DNA of 64,000 bases from Gibbula magus (Eukaryota; Mollusca; Gastropoda; Trochida; Trochidae). Location of the stretch: positions 50,233,750-50,297,749 of the forward strand of contig OW388296.1 of assembly GCA_936450465.1 (NCBI GenBank), in the 5' to 3' direction. The position numbers and the translations under genes are program-made. Position 1 is the stretch's first letter. Each line of letters opens with the position of its first letter. This document shows positions 37,091 through 50,381 of this stretch, one piece after another. The notes beneath the pieces are model-generated. The model was not told the DNA's origin, made no database searches, and was given only the letters and a program-made list of their open reading frames with translations.

Positions 37091-37207
37091 ATGAAAGCCC
37101 TCACATACAGTACTCTGATAATCGTCATGCTGGCGATTGTGACGGTCACAACTGGGCGTGTTTCTCCATTTCTCCGTGGATTTCGTTTGTATACTAGACG
37201 GGCGTAA
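37091..37207 (+). CDS. Secreted peptide gene 3: 38-residue product, truncated form
   Basis: Signal peptide MKALTYSTLIIVMLAIVTVT, then TGRVSPFLRGFRLYTRRA and a TAA. Where genes 1 and 2 have the GTGAGTAACATG donor, this copy reads GGGCGTAACATG: the homologous donor is lost and the frame closes. If the weak GT at 37204 were used, exon 2 would be read in the wrong frame and stop before the cysteines. So this copy can only make a signal peptide plus a basic peptide of about 16 residues. It may be a dead gene or a short linear cationic peptide; the sequence cannot decide. Confidence 0.55.
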   Translation: MKALTYSTLIIVMLAIVTVTTGRVSPFLRGFRLYTRRA

Positions 37208-38389
37208 CATGTTTAATACTAACATTTCAAGATCTGACCCGAATTATCCCAAATCATATGTGTCTCATGAATGATTATTAAAATCCCTAAATGGTTCGTA
37301 GTTGACTCGCTAACATTCCTCCAATTCGTGAGCATTTTTGTATTTTGTTTGATTTTATATGAATCATCTACGAATTTCACCATCGTAGATGCTTCGATAA
37401 CTATTAGTAATTGAATCGTGTAGTCCGTAACAACGTCATAGACAGTCCTGGAAGCGAAAATTCGTGGTTGCATTTAAAATTCACCGCAATGAAACGAGAT
37501 GCAGCTATTCGCGATATCAGTGTTCCATACTGGTCAAATGTGAAACTTTCTAAAGCAATGCCAAACCATCTTGACTTATATCTAGCATATCAAGTTGTGA
37601 AAATTCAAAAGTAGTTCCGTTTCAACTTGACTCTAACTGAGAGGCCGTTAGTTATGAGATCGTTTGAATTTGGGGTCAGATTGTTATGACACAAGTCAAC
37701 GTGATACGACATAGGTGTGACGAACCTGTTTACTATGTTATTAGTTGTACGTTCACCACATGTGTAATGAATAGAGAATATAAGAGACTTGTCAATGTCG
37801 GTTTACATTTTGTATCATTAAATACAAGGGTGAGATTCCATTTTACGTCCAAACTTATTCTTCATTAATATTAAAGGAAAGATGTCCATCTATAACACAG
37901 TTCTGCCATTCGATTCACAGTGATGTGCAAGTTTCATACATCATAGCATTGCGAATCATCTACTTAACATATCACACATAAGCGATTTCTCGTGTGTTTT
38001 TGGTGATTCAAATACTTCTTATCAAAACGTGTGTAATTAACATTGTTGGTTCTCTGTAAATGTGTTTGTTTTGGAAGAGTTACATTATTGATTTAGAAAC
38101 TGATTTTGTTTAAATAGAATATGACGTTTTAATCACCATATATTGGAATATAACAGCCTCATTAATATCACCTGTACGCTAGTGCAAAATAACTTTTGAC
38201 GATCAAACAGTGGTTTCATCGTCAGTGACGTCATTAGATTGTGTAACATGACGTGATTGTATTGGACTGTCACGATTGCTACTGTCCCATTACTCGCAAA
38301 AATTAAATGAATAAACTAATAATAAAAGCTACAAGTATTATATTTGAAATAAACGCCTGCAAATGCAATAATCTCCAATTTTGTTCCAG

Positions 38390-38489
38390 AACCGACAACC
38401 AATTTCAACGAAATACCCATGCGTATCGTTTGCGCATACTATGACCTTGAGTTTGCTCGATGCAACGCCACAGTCTGTCAAGGTTATAG
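38390..38489 (+). pseudogene. Secreted peptide gene 3, exon 2 (cut off, Cys lost)
   Basis: In the family frame it reads PTTNFNEIPMRIVCAYYDLE, then three cysteines in total: the second Cys of the scaffold is Tyr (TGT to TAT). An odd cysteine number plus the lost exon 1 donor fit relaxed constraint. Splice sites are preserved. The frame would end RPSGIV at 39243-39245 if exon 3 (39227) were joined. Confidence 0.62.
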
Positions 38490-39226
38490 GTAAATAAGAA
38501 GCAATTTAATTATCAAGTTATTAATCATGATAATGTATTTTTGTTCTATAATGTCAATTTGAAAAAAGTAGATATACTATTTTGGCCAAATCAAACATGT
38601 TTTAACTATCAACACGGTATTCTTATACTTCGTTAGCTTTTAATATGCAGCTTTACAACTCAGCCACTTCGGCATCCATGAAACAGAAAAGCGACTAGTT
38701 GTTAATATATGTATATGTTTGACATTATATGCACATATTTGAATTCGTAAAGTTTATTGGTATCTGGAAAGATTAGAATTCTGCATACCTGATGGAATGG
38801 TGAGACTCATTATTACTCAAAATAATGAAGACACCACATGCATTGATCATTACAACTACAGCACACTTTCTCAAGTCAAAGGTGTTTATTTGTTATGAGA
38901 CCCAGGGTTCACATACAAGCAATGCAATATACAAATATATAGTTTGTGCAATATATTAAAGTAGCTTTAAACTCTTTCATATATTTTCCATTTATAAATC
39001 TATGAATAGATGGTGATTTCCAAAAGACCTCTAAATCTGTCAAACTGACATAGGAGAGTGAAATGACATTGCAACTTGCAAACGGAACATATACAAAAGA
39101 TGTTTCCAATCGACTTCCATCTACCGTTAACACAGTTCAATGACAGGTCATTTCTCCAAACCAGAACCTGTCTCCTTTTTGTAGTGCAATGTATTATATA
39201 TATTAAATTTTTTATTTTATTTTCAG

Positions 39227-39356
39227 ACCTTCTGGTATCGTCTGAAAGTCCTGAGGAATAAGATTCGCAGGAAGCTTAAGTCTTTGAGACCTGTGAACTT
39301 CCATGATACCAACTTAGTTTTACCAATACTGAGTTTGTAGCGAATAAACAGAAACA
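39227..39356 (+). other. Peptide gene 3, exon 3 and poly(A) signal
   Basis: The conserved exon 3 block follows TTTTCAG. AATAAA is present near 39343. Confidence 0.5.
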
Positions 39357-39882
39357 AACTGCATTTTGAGTTAATTCGAGAGTTATTTGTCTGAAAAATA
39401 GGGACATATAGAATAATAACCTAAATTGTTGACATACATTTAATTATTGCAAGTGGCTAAAATAAAATGCATTGAAAGCACATCATATGGTGGTTATAAT
39501 TAAAAATAAGACCATTATTTATACATTTACATGACATTATTTGTATATATCACGGGCAGAATAATATTATAGAGTAACACTGAAGAACATTTAGTGTATA
39601 GTACACACCAAAAGTTGCTTTATGGATAATAGAATGTGATTTATGATTTACTATAACTGAAACTGGCTGTAAAATCACATATGGTCTTGTGTTAAAGACA
39701 AATAAAATGTCACGGGACATTGAAAATACAGTTCTAAGCAGAAACATATTTCTGTTTATATTGAACGTTATTTTGGTTTTAATTTGAAGCTGTCTGTGTA
39801 AGAATTAAGAAACTGTAAGAATCGACGAAGTTTCTGAAACTGTTATCTTATTATTCTCAGTTTGTAGTGTAACCTACATGTA

Positions 39883-42363
39883 CACTCAACTGCAAAAGAA
39901 ACGTCACCATACAAAATATATAAAAAGCGATGAAAGCGACTGAAATAGAGATACAAAATCTCTTCGAAAGCAAAATAAAATAATTTTTGAATTACACAAC
40001 ATTATCTGTTCATATTTCACAGAAACAAACGTTTTGAGAAATCGTCGTGTACGAATCTCTCTATCGAATAGTCAAGGGAGTCAAAAAAGCCATTTTATTG
40101 CTTTTATGACGTCCTACACTAAAGACCCGTCAACAATCTTTTAAAAATAAATTCCTGTATTGTTTGATTTTACATTTCCTTCACATCAAGGAGTACAGGA
40201 GGCCAGACATGAATTAAGCGCCGTACATACACCCGTACATACCCTTACATACCTACGGTGTCTGTACTTTTTCATTTATTAAATTACTGTACATTGCCCA
40301 TTTCCTTTCAAAATCATTAAACTTATCCTTTTAACAATATTGTACTATTATAAAATAGTATCTGAGTTCTCTCTTGAAGTGTAGCAGAATTGGTAATTTG
40401 TTTTGCAACTTGCATTAATAGATGTGGTATTTAGCAAGTAGCAGGATTAAATCAAAAGTATCAACAGTCGGAAATAAAACTGAACAGTCAAAAAGGATCA
40501 AGTCAACTTGAAGGTTTATTTCACCTGTGTGAGAGCAGTTAAGTTCAATTAATCCACTGCGATGAGTGTTGTCAAATCGTTTGCTTATTCTACAGTTCCG
40601 TAAGAGATGAAGGATGGATTCAGGCTCTGCTCCACAGAAAGTACAGAGATGATCATCAACAATATGCATCTTAAACAGGAGAGAAACACTGGGAAAATTA
40701 TGTGAAGCAGACTGAATTGCATCCATCTTAATTTAGGATCAGGAGTAGTCTTAAAAGCTTTTATAAACATATTACTCCAATTTCCAATTATCAATATTTC
40801 TTCTTCCCATTTTTCAATTATATTGAGCTTTTTGTCATTTTCTTTGATTTTATAATAATTATTTTTATAAACCTTTTTGTGCATGCACAAATATTTTTAA
40901 AACTTATGTTTCTGAATTATCTATCATATCTGGAATATTTTCTTTGCTTGCAGCTTTGAGGTACTTAGAAATAGATCTGATAATTCCACGAAATTCCAGA
41001 AAATTAATCATGAAGAATTTCTGACAAAATTACCATTAAGATGTCATCCTCACTCATTATAGAACAAATGCTAACAATATTATGTTCAAGAAACTCCTTA
41101 CTGTAAAAAGATTTGCCATCTTTAATTATATTTCTATTGTACACAAGTGGTTCCCTAAGGAATTCATCATAGGTATTTGGTCTGTTATTACAACTATATT
41201 TGGCAAAAGCATTAAGAGCATCTTTCCAAAAATTATTTTGTATAGATTTTGAAAGCTTGAGTGGAAATTCACTACCAAACAGTACAAGATTTACAAATTC
41301 TGGAAAGGATTTCATTAACAGGTTTTTCCACTTTCTTTCATAATCTAGTTGAAGTAAATTTCTAATCCATGTCACTTTCAAAGCATCAACATAAGCATAT
41401 ATATCAATCATTCCTAAACCACCTTCAGCAACTAGCTTACAAGCTATTGCTCTTTTGATTTTGTCTGGTTTATTATCCAATAGGAAACCAAATAGTATGC
41501 CATATAGCTACATGTATTTTAGAAATTCACTAGGTTTGTTGGGCAGAGTGAAAAAAAGGCAATTTAGTTTGAAAATAAGCAATAATATTATTATAGCAAT
41601 CTTCCCAAGTGGAGTTATTGTTCTTTTCATCCATCGTTTGATTATTTCTTCAATTTCATATATCATACCTTCAAAATTGAGCTTGATCATCTTGTTGATA
41701 TCGACCGAAAAGATTATTCCTGGAATCCTAAAATTATCTGGGTTCCAACACAGCTTTAAATCTGGTCTGAATTTGACATAACTATTTCTACTTTTACCTA
41801 TCCAGACAACTTCTGATTTATCATAATTAATTCTAAGCCCTGAAATTTGTGCGTATAAATTCAGAGTCTCAATAGCCCCTACAAATGATTTCATCAAACC
41901 ATCCAGGATGAGGTCTTTGAAGGGCATTTAGGTATACATAAGAACAGGAAGATTTTCTGGATAACAACTTCTTTAATGTGAAAAATACACGACTGTATTC
42001 AGAATCCTCTGCGCATTGACCGATCAGGTATACAATGTCATTCACTAAAATACCTTTAATGTCTTCAAAAAAGTCCAAGAAGGTTATTTACGTCAAAAAA
42101 TTAATATAAATTTATATGATTCATGATTTTTAAAGTTAAATGGCATACATTCTGGCCAAAAATACTTTGTGAAAAAGCAATTTCAACAACCTCCATGCAA
42201 TTGAACAGACAAATTAAAAGTATTAGATATATGAGATTGCGGGTACCTCTTTACAAATAATGTTTCTATAAAAAGTACTCATTTCGACTTTCTCCGGCAG
42301 CAGAATTACCTTTTTTACACTTTCAAAAATGAGGAGACGTTTCTTCTGCGGTTGAGAGTGTAG
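39883..42363. mobile_element. Family M1 element carrying a LINE (unit 3)
   Basis: Left CACTCAACTGCAAAAGAAAC and right GCGGTTGAGAGTG ends. It encloses the unit 3 LINE copy. Confidence 0.65.
40134..42066 (-). mobile_element. 5'-truncated LINE retrotransposon (unit 3)
   Basis: A paralogous copy of the unit 2 LINE carried along by the unit duplication. It keeps the longest reading pieces. 41508-41927 shows the post-catalytic region (SGLRINYDKSEVVWIG) and 41004-41480 the connection. 40415-40890 spans the zinc-binding tail with a shift near 40690. The catalytic FADD box itself is not seen; an internal deletion lies near 41930. Confidence 0.78.
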
Positions 42364-43326
42364 GAGCATAGAGACTAATAAAATTAACTCCTCCTGCTGT
42401 ATAATTGAAATACAGTAAACTTAAAAACAACAAAATAACACCAAGTGGTTGTATTTTGAAGCTGTCTATTGTCTGAATTAGTCAAGGAAGAATCGTAAAA
42501 TGTCTGTACATGTAACGTAATGGAGCAAAGTTACGATCTGATGTCGATAAGATTACTTCAAATGTCAGTAGGTCAATCCAATTTTATTACAATTCAGTAT
42601 GTCATTCTGTTAGTGTTTTTAAAAAAATACGAATATGATATTTGAATTTCATTTGAGGAAGAGGTGCATTTTAAGCAATCTCATGAATAGACCTGCTAAT
42701 AAAGGGCATATATCGATCTGCAAAGCAACTACACAATCTCATCCTGATGGAAATGTACTCCACTTATGGTTGAGTGTAAACAGACCCTATTTCATAATAG
42801 TTCTAAACAAATACAGCTAGCCAGGAATACCCTCAACTTGTAACAGAGGTGATGTGGGTAACTGATTTTATAAGAGATGGTACGTTGGCAATATTTATTA
42901 ATTCTTTCATCAACATACTCTATGTGACAATGGATATCTTTTATAAACATGGATTGATCGTGAAAAAACACTTTTAGGTGAATTTTCAAAACTTCAAAAA
43001 AATGTATTACTGAGCATTAAATATTTACTCGTACTTCACATGCGAACATGTTTTGTGAGAGTATCTGATATCAGTAAGGCGTCATACCGTCTATGTCATG
43101 GTGAAATACAATTCAAGAGCTATCACACACTAAATATGCTGAGTAAAGATAACTGGTTACACAGTTAATTATGAAATTAACCCACGTGACCTCCCATTGT
43201 CAAACTATGCATCACTATCACTGGAGGGGATATCATCTTGGTTTCACCTAAAATAAAAGCGTTTGAAGAGTGAAGACTCATACTAAACAAACTGTGAGAA
43301 GACAGTGCAGGAAGAAGGTCTTGACA

Positions 43327-43443
43327 ATGAAAGCCCTCCAATACAGTACTCTGATAATCGTCATGCTGGCGATTGTTACGGTCACAACTGGGCGTGTTTC
43401 TCCATTTCTCCGTGGATTTCGTTTGTATACTACACGGGCGTAA
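43327..43443 (+). CDS. Secreted peptide gene 4: 38-residue product, truncated form
   Basis: Same structure as gene 3: signal peptide MKALQYSTLIIVMLAIVTVT, then TGRVSPFLRGFRLYTTRA and TAA. It shows the same donor loss (GGGCGTAACATG). It differs from gene 3 by T-to-Q in the signal and R-to-T in the tail. Confidence 0.53.
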   Translation: MKALQYSTLIIVMLAIVTVTTGRVSPFLRGFRLYTTRA

Positions 43444-44739
43444 CATGTTTAATACTAACATTTCAAGATCCGACCCGAATTATCCCAAATCATCAGTGTC
43501 TCATGAATAATTATTAAAATCCGTAAATGGTTCCTAGTTGATTCGGTAACATTCTTCCAATTCGTGAGCATTTTTGTGTTTTGTTTGATTTTATATGAAT
43601 CATCTACGAATTGCAGCATCGTAGATGCTTCGTTAACTATAATTGAATCGTGTAGTCCGTAACAACGTCATAGACAGTTCGGGAAGCAGGAAATTCGTGG
43701 TTGCATTTAAAATTCGCCGCATTGGAAACACTTTGATACCGACAATGAAAACGAAATGTATCCGAATCTTATTTTCATGTACAACCCTTGAACTGTAAGT
43801 ATATTATATTGTGTACTCGCCGAAGATGCAGCTATTCGCGATGTCAATGTTCCATACTGGTCAAATGTGAAACTTTTTAAAGCAATGCCAAACCATCTTG
43901 ACTTATATCTAGCATATAAAGTTGTGAAAATGAAATGTGAAGTGTTTGTGTTTAATTCAAAAGTAGTTCCGTTTCAACTTGACTCTAACTAAGAGGCCGT
44001 TAGTTATGAGATCGTTTGAATTTGGGGTCAGATTGTTATGACACAAGTCAAGGTGATACGACATACGTGTGACGAACCTGTTTACTATGTTATTAGTTGT
44101 ACGTTCACCACATGTGCAATATATAGAGAATATAAGAGACTTGTCAATGTCGGTTTTCATTTTGTATCATTAAATACAAGGGTGAGATTCCATCTGACGT
44201 CCAAACTTATTCTTCATTAATGTTAAAGGAAAGCTGTCCATCTATTACACAGTTCTGCCGTTCGATTCACAGTGATGTTGTCAAGTTCCATACATCATAG
44301 CATTGCGAATCATCTACTGTATCACACATAAGCGATTTCTTGTGTGTTTTTGGTGATTCAAATACTTATTATCAAAACGTGTGTAATCAACATTGTGGGT
44401 TCTCTGTAAATGTGTTTGTTTTGGAAGAGTTACATTATTGATTTAGAAACTGATTTAGTTGAAATAGAATATGACGTTTTAATCACCATATATTGGAATA
44501 TAACAGCCTCATTAATATCACATGTACGCTAGTGCAAAATAACTTTTGACAATCAAACAGTGGTTTCATCGTCAGTGACGTCATTAGATTGTGTAACCTG
44601 ACGTGATTGTATTGGACTGTCACGTTTGTTACTGTTCCATTACTCGCACAAATTAAATGAATAAACTAATAATAAAAGCTACAAGTATTATATTTGAAAT
44701 AAACGCCTGCAAATGCAATAATCTCCAATTTTGTTCCAG

Positions 44740-44839
44740 AACCGACAACCAATTTCAACGAAATACCCATGCGTATCCTTTGCGCATTCTATGACCTTGA
44801 GTTTGCTCGATGCAACGCCACAGTCTGTCAAGGTTATAG
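44740..44839 (+). pseudogene. Secreted peptide gene 4, exon 2 (cut off, Cys lost)
   Basis: As in gene 3 only three cysteines remain, with the second scaffold Cys replaced by Tyr. It differs from gene 3 at V-to-L and Y-to-F next to the first Cys. Acceptor and donor are intact. Confidence 0.62.
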
Positions 44840-45574
44840 GTAAATAAGAAGCAATTTAATTATCAAGTTATTAATCATGATAATGTATTTTTGTTCTATA
44901 ATGTCAATTTGAAAAAAGTAGATATACTATTTTGGCCAAATCAAACATGTTTTACTATCAACACGATATTCTTATACTTCGTTAGCTTTTAATATGCAGC
45001 TTTACAACTCAGCCACTTCGGCATCCATGAAACAGAAAAGCGACTATTTGTTAATATATGTATATGTTTGACATTATATGCACATATTTGAGTTCGTAAA
45101 GTTTATTGGTATCTGGAAAGATTAGAATTCTGCATACCTGATGGAATGGTGAGACTCATTATTACTAAAAATAATGAAGACACCACATGCATTGATCATT
45201 ACAACTACAGCACACTTTCTCAAGTCAAAGGTGTTTATTTGTTATGAGACCCAGGGTTCACATACAAGCAATGCAATATACAAATATATAGTTTGTGCAA
45301 TATATTAAAGTAGCTTTAAACTCTTTCATATATTTTCCATTTATAAATCTATGAATAGAAGGTGATTTCCAAAAGACCTCTAAATTTGTCAAACTGACAT
45401 AGGAGAGTGAAATGACATTGCAACTTGCAAACGGAACATATACAAAATGGTTTCCAATCGACTTCCACTTACCGTTAACACAGTTCAATGACAGGTCATT
45501 TCTCCAAACCAGAACCTGTCTCCATTTTGTAGTGCAATGTATTATATATATTAATTTTTTTATTTTATTTTCAG

Positions 45575-45690
45575 ACCTTCTGGTATCGTCTGAAAGTCCT
45601 GAGGAATAAGATTCGCAGGAAGTCTTTGAGACCTGTGAACTTCCATGATACCAACTTAGTTTTACCAATACTGAGTTTGTAGCGAAAAAA
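45575..45690 (+). other. Peptide gene 4, exon 3
   Basis: The conserved exon 3 block follows TTTTCAG. The AATAAA of other copies is AAAAAA here (about 45684); AATAAA recurs near 45789. Confidence 0.5.
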
Positions 45691-46215
45691 CAGTAACAAA
45701 CTGCATTTTGAGTTAATTCGAGAAATAGGGACATATAGAATAATAAGCTAAATTGTTGACATACGTTTAATTATTGCAAGTGGCTAAAATAAAATGCTTT
45801 GAAAGCACATCATATGGTGGTTATAATTAAAAATAAGACCATTATTTATACATTTACATGACATTATTTTGTATATATCACGGGCAGAATAATATTATAG
45901 AGTTACACTGAAGAACATTTAGTGTATAGTACACACCAAAAGTTGCTTTATGGCTAATAGAATGTGATTTATGATTTACTATAACTGAAACTGGCTGTAA
46001 AATCACATATGGTCTTGTGTTAAAGACAAATAAAATGTCACGGGACATTAAAAATACAGTTCTAAGCAGAAACATATTTCTGTTTATATTGAACGTTATT
46101 TTCGTTTTAATTTGAAGCTGTCTGTGTAAGAATTAAGAAACTGTAAGAATCGACGAAGTTTCTGAAACTGTTATCTTATCATTCTCAGTTTGTAGTGTAA
46201 CCTACATGTACATGT

Positions 46216-48146
46216 ACACTCAACTGCAAAAGAAACGTCACCATACAAAATATATAAAAAGCGATAAAAGCGACTGAAATAGAGATACAAAAGCTAAATA
46301 AAATAATGTTTAAATTACACAACATTATCTGTTCATATTTCACAGAAACAAACGTTTTGAGAAATCGTCGTGTACGAATCTCTCTATCGAATAGACAAGG
46401 GAGTCAAAAAAGCCATTTTATTGCTTTTATGACGTCCTACACTAAAAACGCGTCAACAATCTTTTAAAAATAAATTCCTGTATTGTTTGATTTTACATTT
46501 CCTTCACATCAAGGAGTACAGGAGGCCAGACATGAATTAAGCGCCGTACATACACCCGTACATACCCTTGCATACCTACGGTGTCTGTACTTTTTCATTT
46601 ATTAAATTACTGTACATTGCCCATTTCCTTTCAAAATCATTAAACTTATCCTTTTAACAATATTGTACTATTATAAAATAGTATCTGAGTTCTCTCTTGA
46701 AGTGTAGCAGAATTGGTAATTTGTTTGCAACTTGCATTAATAGATGTGGTATTTAGCAAGTAGCAGGATTAAATCAAAAGTATCAACAGGTGGAAATAAA
46801 ACTGAACAGTCAAAAAGGATCAAGTCAACTTGAAGGTTTATTTCACCTGTGTGAGAGCAGTTAAGTTCAATTAATCCACTGCGATGAGTGTTGTCAAAAT
46901 CGTTTGCTTATTCTACAGTTCCGTAAGAGATGAAGGATGGATTAAGGCTCTGCCCCACAGAAAGTACAGAGATGATCATCAACAATATGCATCTTAAACA
47001 GGAGAGAAACACTGGGAAAATTATGTGAAGCAGACTGAATTGCATCCATCTTAATTTAGGATCAGGAGTAGTCTTAAAAGCTTTTATAAACATATTACTC
47101 CAATTTCCAATTATCAATATTTCTTCTTCCCATTTTTCAATTATATTGAGCTTTTTGTCATTTTCTTTGATTTTATAATAATTATTTTTATAAACCTTTT
47201 TGTGCATGCAAAAATATTTTTAAAACTTATGTTGCTGAATTATCTATCATATCTGGAATATTGTCTTTGCTTGCAGCTTTGAGGTACTTAGAAATAGATC
47301 TGATAATTCCATGAAATTCCAGAAAATTAATCATGAAGAATTTCTGACAAAATTACCATTAAGATGCCATCCTCACTCATTATAGAACAAATACTAACAA
47401 TATTATGTTCAAGAAACTCCTTACTGTAAAAAGATTTGCTATCTATAATTATATTTCTATTGTACACAAGTGGTTCCCTAAGGAATTCATCATAGGTATT
47501 TGGTCTGTTATTACAACTATATTTGGCAAAAGCATTTAGAGTATCTTTCCCAAAAAATGTTTGTATAGATTTTGAAAGCTTGAGTGGAAATTCACTACCA
47601 AACAGTGCAAGATTTACAAATTCTGGAAAGGATTTCATTAACAGGTTTTTCCACTTTCTTTCATAATCTAGTTGAAGTAATTTTCTAATCCATGTCACTT
47701 TCAAAGCATCAACATAAGCATATATATCAATAATTCCTAAACCAAGGTCAGTAACTACATATAGCTTACAAGCTATTGTTCTTTTGATTTTATCTGGTTT
47801 ATTATCCCATAGGAAACCAAATAGTATGCCATTTAGCTATTTTAGAAATTCACTAGGTTTGTTGGGCAGAGTGAAAAAAAAGGCAATTGAGTTTGAAATT
47901 AAGCAATAATATTATTATAGCAATCTTCCCAAGTGGAGTTATTGTTCTTTTCATCCATCGTTTGATTAACAACCTCCATGCACTTGAACAGACAAATTAA
48001 AAGTATTAGATATATGAGATAGCAGGTACCTCTTTACAAATAATGTTTCTATAAAAAGTACTCATTTCGACTTTCTCCGGCAGCAGAATTACCTTTTTGA
48101 CACTTTCAAAAATGAAGAGACGTTTCTTTTGCGGTTGAGAGTGTAT
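46216..48146. mobile_element. Family M1 element with truncated LINE (unit 4)
   Basis: Left CACTCAACTGCAAAAGAAAC and right GCGGTTGAGAGTG ends. A deletion fuses LINE sequence at about 47968 to M1 sequence. Confidence 0.62.
46457..47968 (-). mobile_element. LINE retrotransposon, doubly truncated (unit 4)
   Basis: The zinc-binding tail (46908-47207) and connection (47327-47704) remain. The part equivalent to 41640-42066 in unit 3 is gone. Confidence 0.72.
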
Positions 48147-48629
48147 GATCATAAAGACTAAAAAAATCAACTCTTCCTGCTGTATAATTGAAATACAGTA
48201 AACTTAAAAACAACAAAATAACACCAAGTGGTTGTATTTTGAATCTATCTATTGTATGAATTAGTCAAGGAAGAATCGTAAAATGTCTGTATGTGTAACG
48301 TAATGGAGCAAAGTTACGATCTGATGTCGATAAGATTACTTCAAATGTCAGTAGGTCAATCCAATTTTATTACAATTCAGTATGTCATTCGGTTAGTGTT
48401 TTTTTTTAAACACGAATATGATATTTGAATTACATTTGAGGTGGAGGTGCATTTTAAGCAATCTCATGAATAGACCTGCTAATAAAGGGCATATATCCAT
48501 CTGCAAAGCAGCTACACAATCTCATCCTGATGGAAATGTACTCCACTTATGGTTGAGTGTAAACAGATACTATTTCATAATATTTCTAAACAGATACAGC
48601 TGTAAAGAAGCTTGTACATTTGTATATGG

Positions 48630-49565
48630 AACGCGCGACCGAGATACGGCCGGGCAGGCTCAGCCCTGCTGCGTTGAATGCTTACCCATGTTCGGGGCTC
48701 AAAATCTAATTGATATGGCCCAATGACGGTAAAGTCAACGCAGTCACGTTCATTCCGATCGTTTTTGACATGCATTTCGCTGAAATGTACAGCTAACGCC
48801 ATAAACTGCATGGCTTATGATAGTATGGCCAAAGTTAAGAGAAAACAGAAGCAAGTTTCAGTACGTTAAGATATTTTGCACCCAAGATTAAAGAACATTA
48901 ACAAATGAAAAGTAATACATAAATTTGTGAAATTATATCACGCATTAAAAGAAACTTTTTCATTTGGTCATGAAAAAATGTAAAAAATGTCAACTTGCCT
49001 CGTGGTCTAATGGTTTGTTCGTTCGGCCAGAAAGAAACAAGACACAGTTTCGATCCCAGGTTTCAAATAAAACATATGTCAATGTCAGATATGTCCATAT
49101 ATAGTCTTTTATAAAATATCATTCATTACTTATATTTGGAATTTTAGAAAATTGACTCCATTGATTTCTCATTTGTTAAAAAGTGTATGTATGTTATAAA
49201 AGTGTAGGTATATCAGAAATAGTGTAGTGTATCGTCTAATACACCTTCACTTGTAACAAAAGAAATCATAGCAACGAGACCGGAAGTGTGGTATAACTCT
49301 TACTTATCCTGTGATTTTACAAGTGACCAATAACATATACATATATATGTATATTCCCCCTAATGATACGATTCAAACAATGTCCATAATTTAAAAAATA
49401 AAACATAGTTTCAACATTTGTAGGAACTTAATGCGCATTGCAGACATGTAGGAACCAATTCTTCTCAACGTTAACGGGAACAGACAAATACTTAGTATGA
49501 ACAAACGTTGCTGATTGCAAAACTAACTTTGATTGCAACCAGTCAGGATTCTCAGAATATCTCTA
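48630..49565. repeat. Spacer segment, second copy
   Basis: Near-identical to 35640-36600, including the tRNA-like stretch at about 48990-49060. Confidence 0.65.
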
Positions 49566-50071
49566 ACCAGGAACACCCTCCACTTGTAACAGAGGTGATG
49601 TGGGTAACTGATTTATAAGAGATGGTACGTTGGCAATATTTATTAATTCTTTCATCAACATACTCTATGTGACAATGGATACCTTTTATAAACATGGAAT
49701 GATCGTGAAAAAACACCTTTAGTTGAATTTTCAAAACTTCAAAAAAATGTATTACTGAGCATTAAATATTTACTCGTACTTCACATGCGAACATGTTTTG
49801 TGAGAGTATCTGATATCAGTAAGGCGTCATACCGTCTACGTCATGGAGAAATACAGTTCAAGAGCTATCACACACTAAATATGCTGAGTAAAGATAACTG
49901 GTTACCCAGTTAATTATGAAATTAACCCATGTGACCTCCCATTGTCAAACTATGCATCACTATCTCTGGAGGGGATATCATCTTGGTTTCCGCTAAAATA
50001 AAAGCGTTTGAAGAGTGAAGACTCATACTAAACGAACTGTGAGAAGACATTGCAGGAAGAAGGTCTTGACA

Positions 50072-50188
50072 ATGAAAGCCCTCACATACAGTACTCTGAT
50101 AATCGTCATGCTGGCGATTGTTACGGTCACAACTGGGCGTGTTTCTCCATTTCTCCGTGGATTTCGTTTGTATACTACACGGGCGTAA
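50072..50188 (+). CDS. Secreted peptide gene 5: 38-residue product, exon 1 only
   Basis: MKALTYSTLIIVMLAIVTVT, then TGRVSPFLRGFRLYTTRA and TAA, as in genes 3 and 4. No exon 2 follows: 53.23-53.27 kb shows that a segment equivalent to about 44531-44850 has been cut out. If transcribed, this copy can only make the short product. Confidence 0.5.
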   Translation: MKALTYSTLIIVMLAIVTVTTGRVSPFLRGFRLYTTRA

Positions 50189-50381
50189 CATGTTTGATAC
50201 TAACATTTCAAGATCCGATCCGAATTATCCCAAATCATCAGTGTCTCATGAATAATTATTAAAATCCGTAAATGGTTCCTAGTTGATTCGGTAACATTCT
50301 TCCAATTCGTGAGCATTTTTGTGTTTTGTTTGATTTTATATGAATCATCTACGAATTGCAGCATCGTAGATGCTACGTTAA

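Larger units (their letters stand above)
36770..43005 (+). repeat. Array unit 3 (peptide gene 3)
   Basis: A 6.24-kb unit from one TTACTGAGCATTAAATA block to the next. It is nearly identical to unit 4 along its length, with small indels. Confidence 0.75.
43006..49749 (+). repeat. Array unit 4 (peptide gene 4)
   Basis: A 6.74-kb unit. It differs from unit 3 by carrying the 0.95-kb spacer segment and by a deletion that removes the 5' end of the LINE. Confidence 0.75.

Noticed and set aside
23597..48726. Recurring 60-102-codon plus-strand frames in the unit spacer (23597, 35430, 42635, 48418)
   Set aside because: They recur because the spacer is duplicated. Indels shift their frames and ends between copies, so there is no sign of protein constraint.
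36941..50206. 94-105-codon minus-strand frames opposite exon 1 (24235, 36941, 43177, 49922)
   Set aside because: They are antisense shadows of the signal-peptide exon and promoter. The plus-strand reading has a signal peptide and splice borders; the minus reading has nothing.
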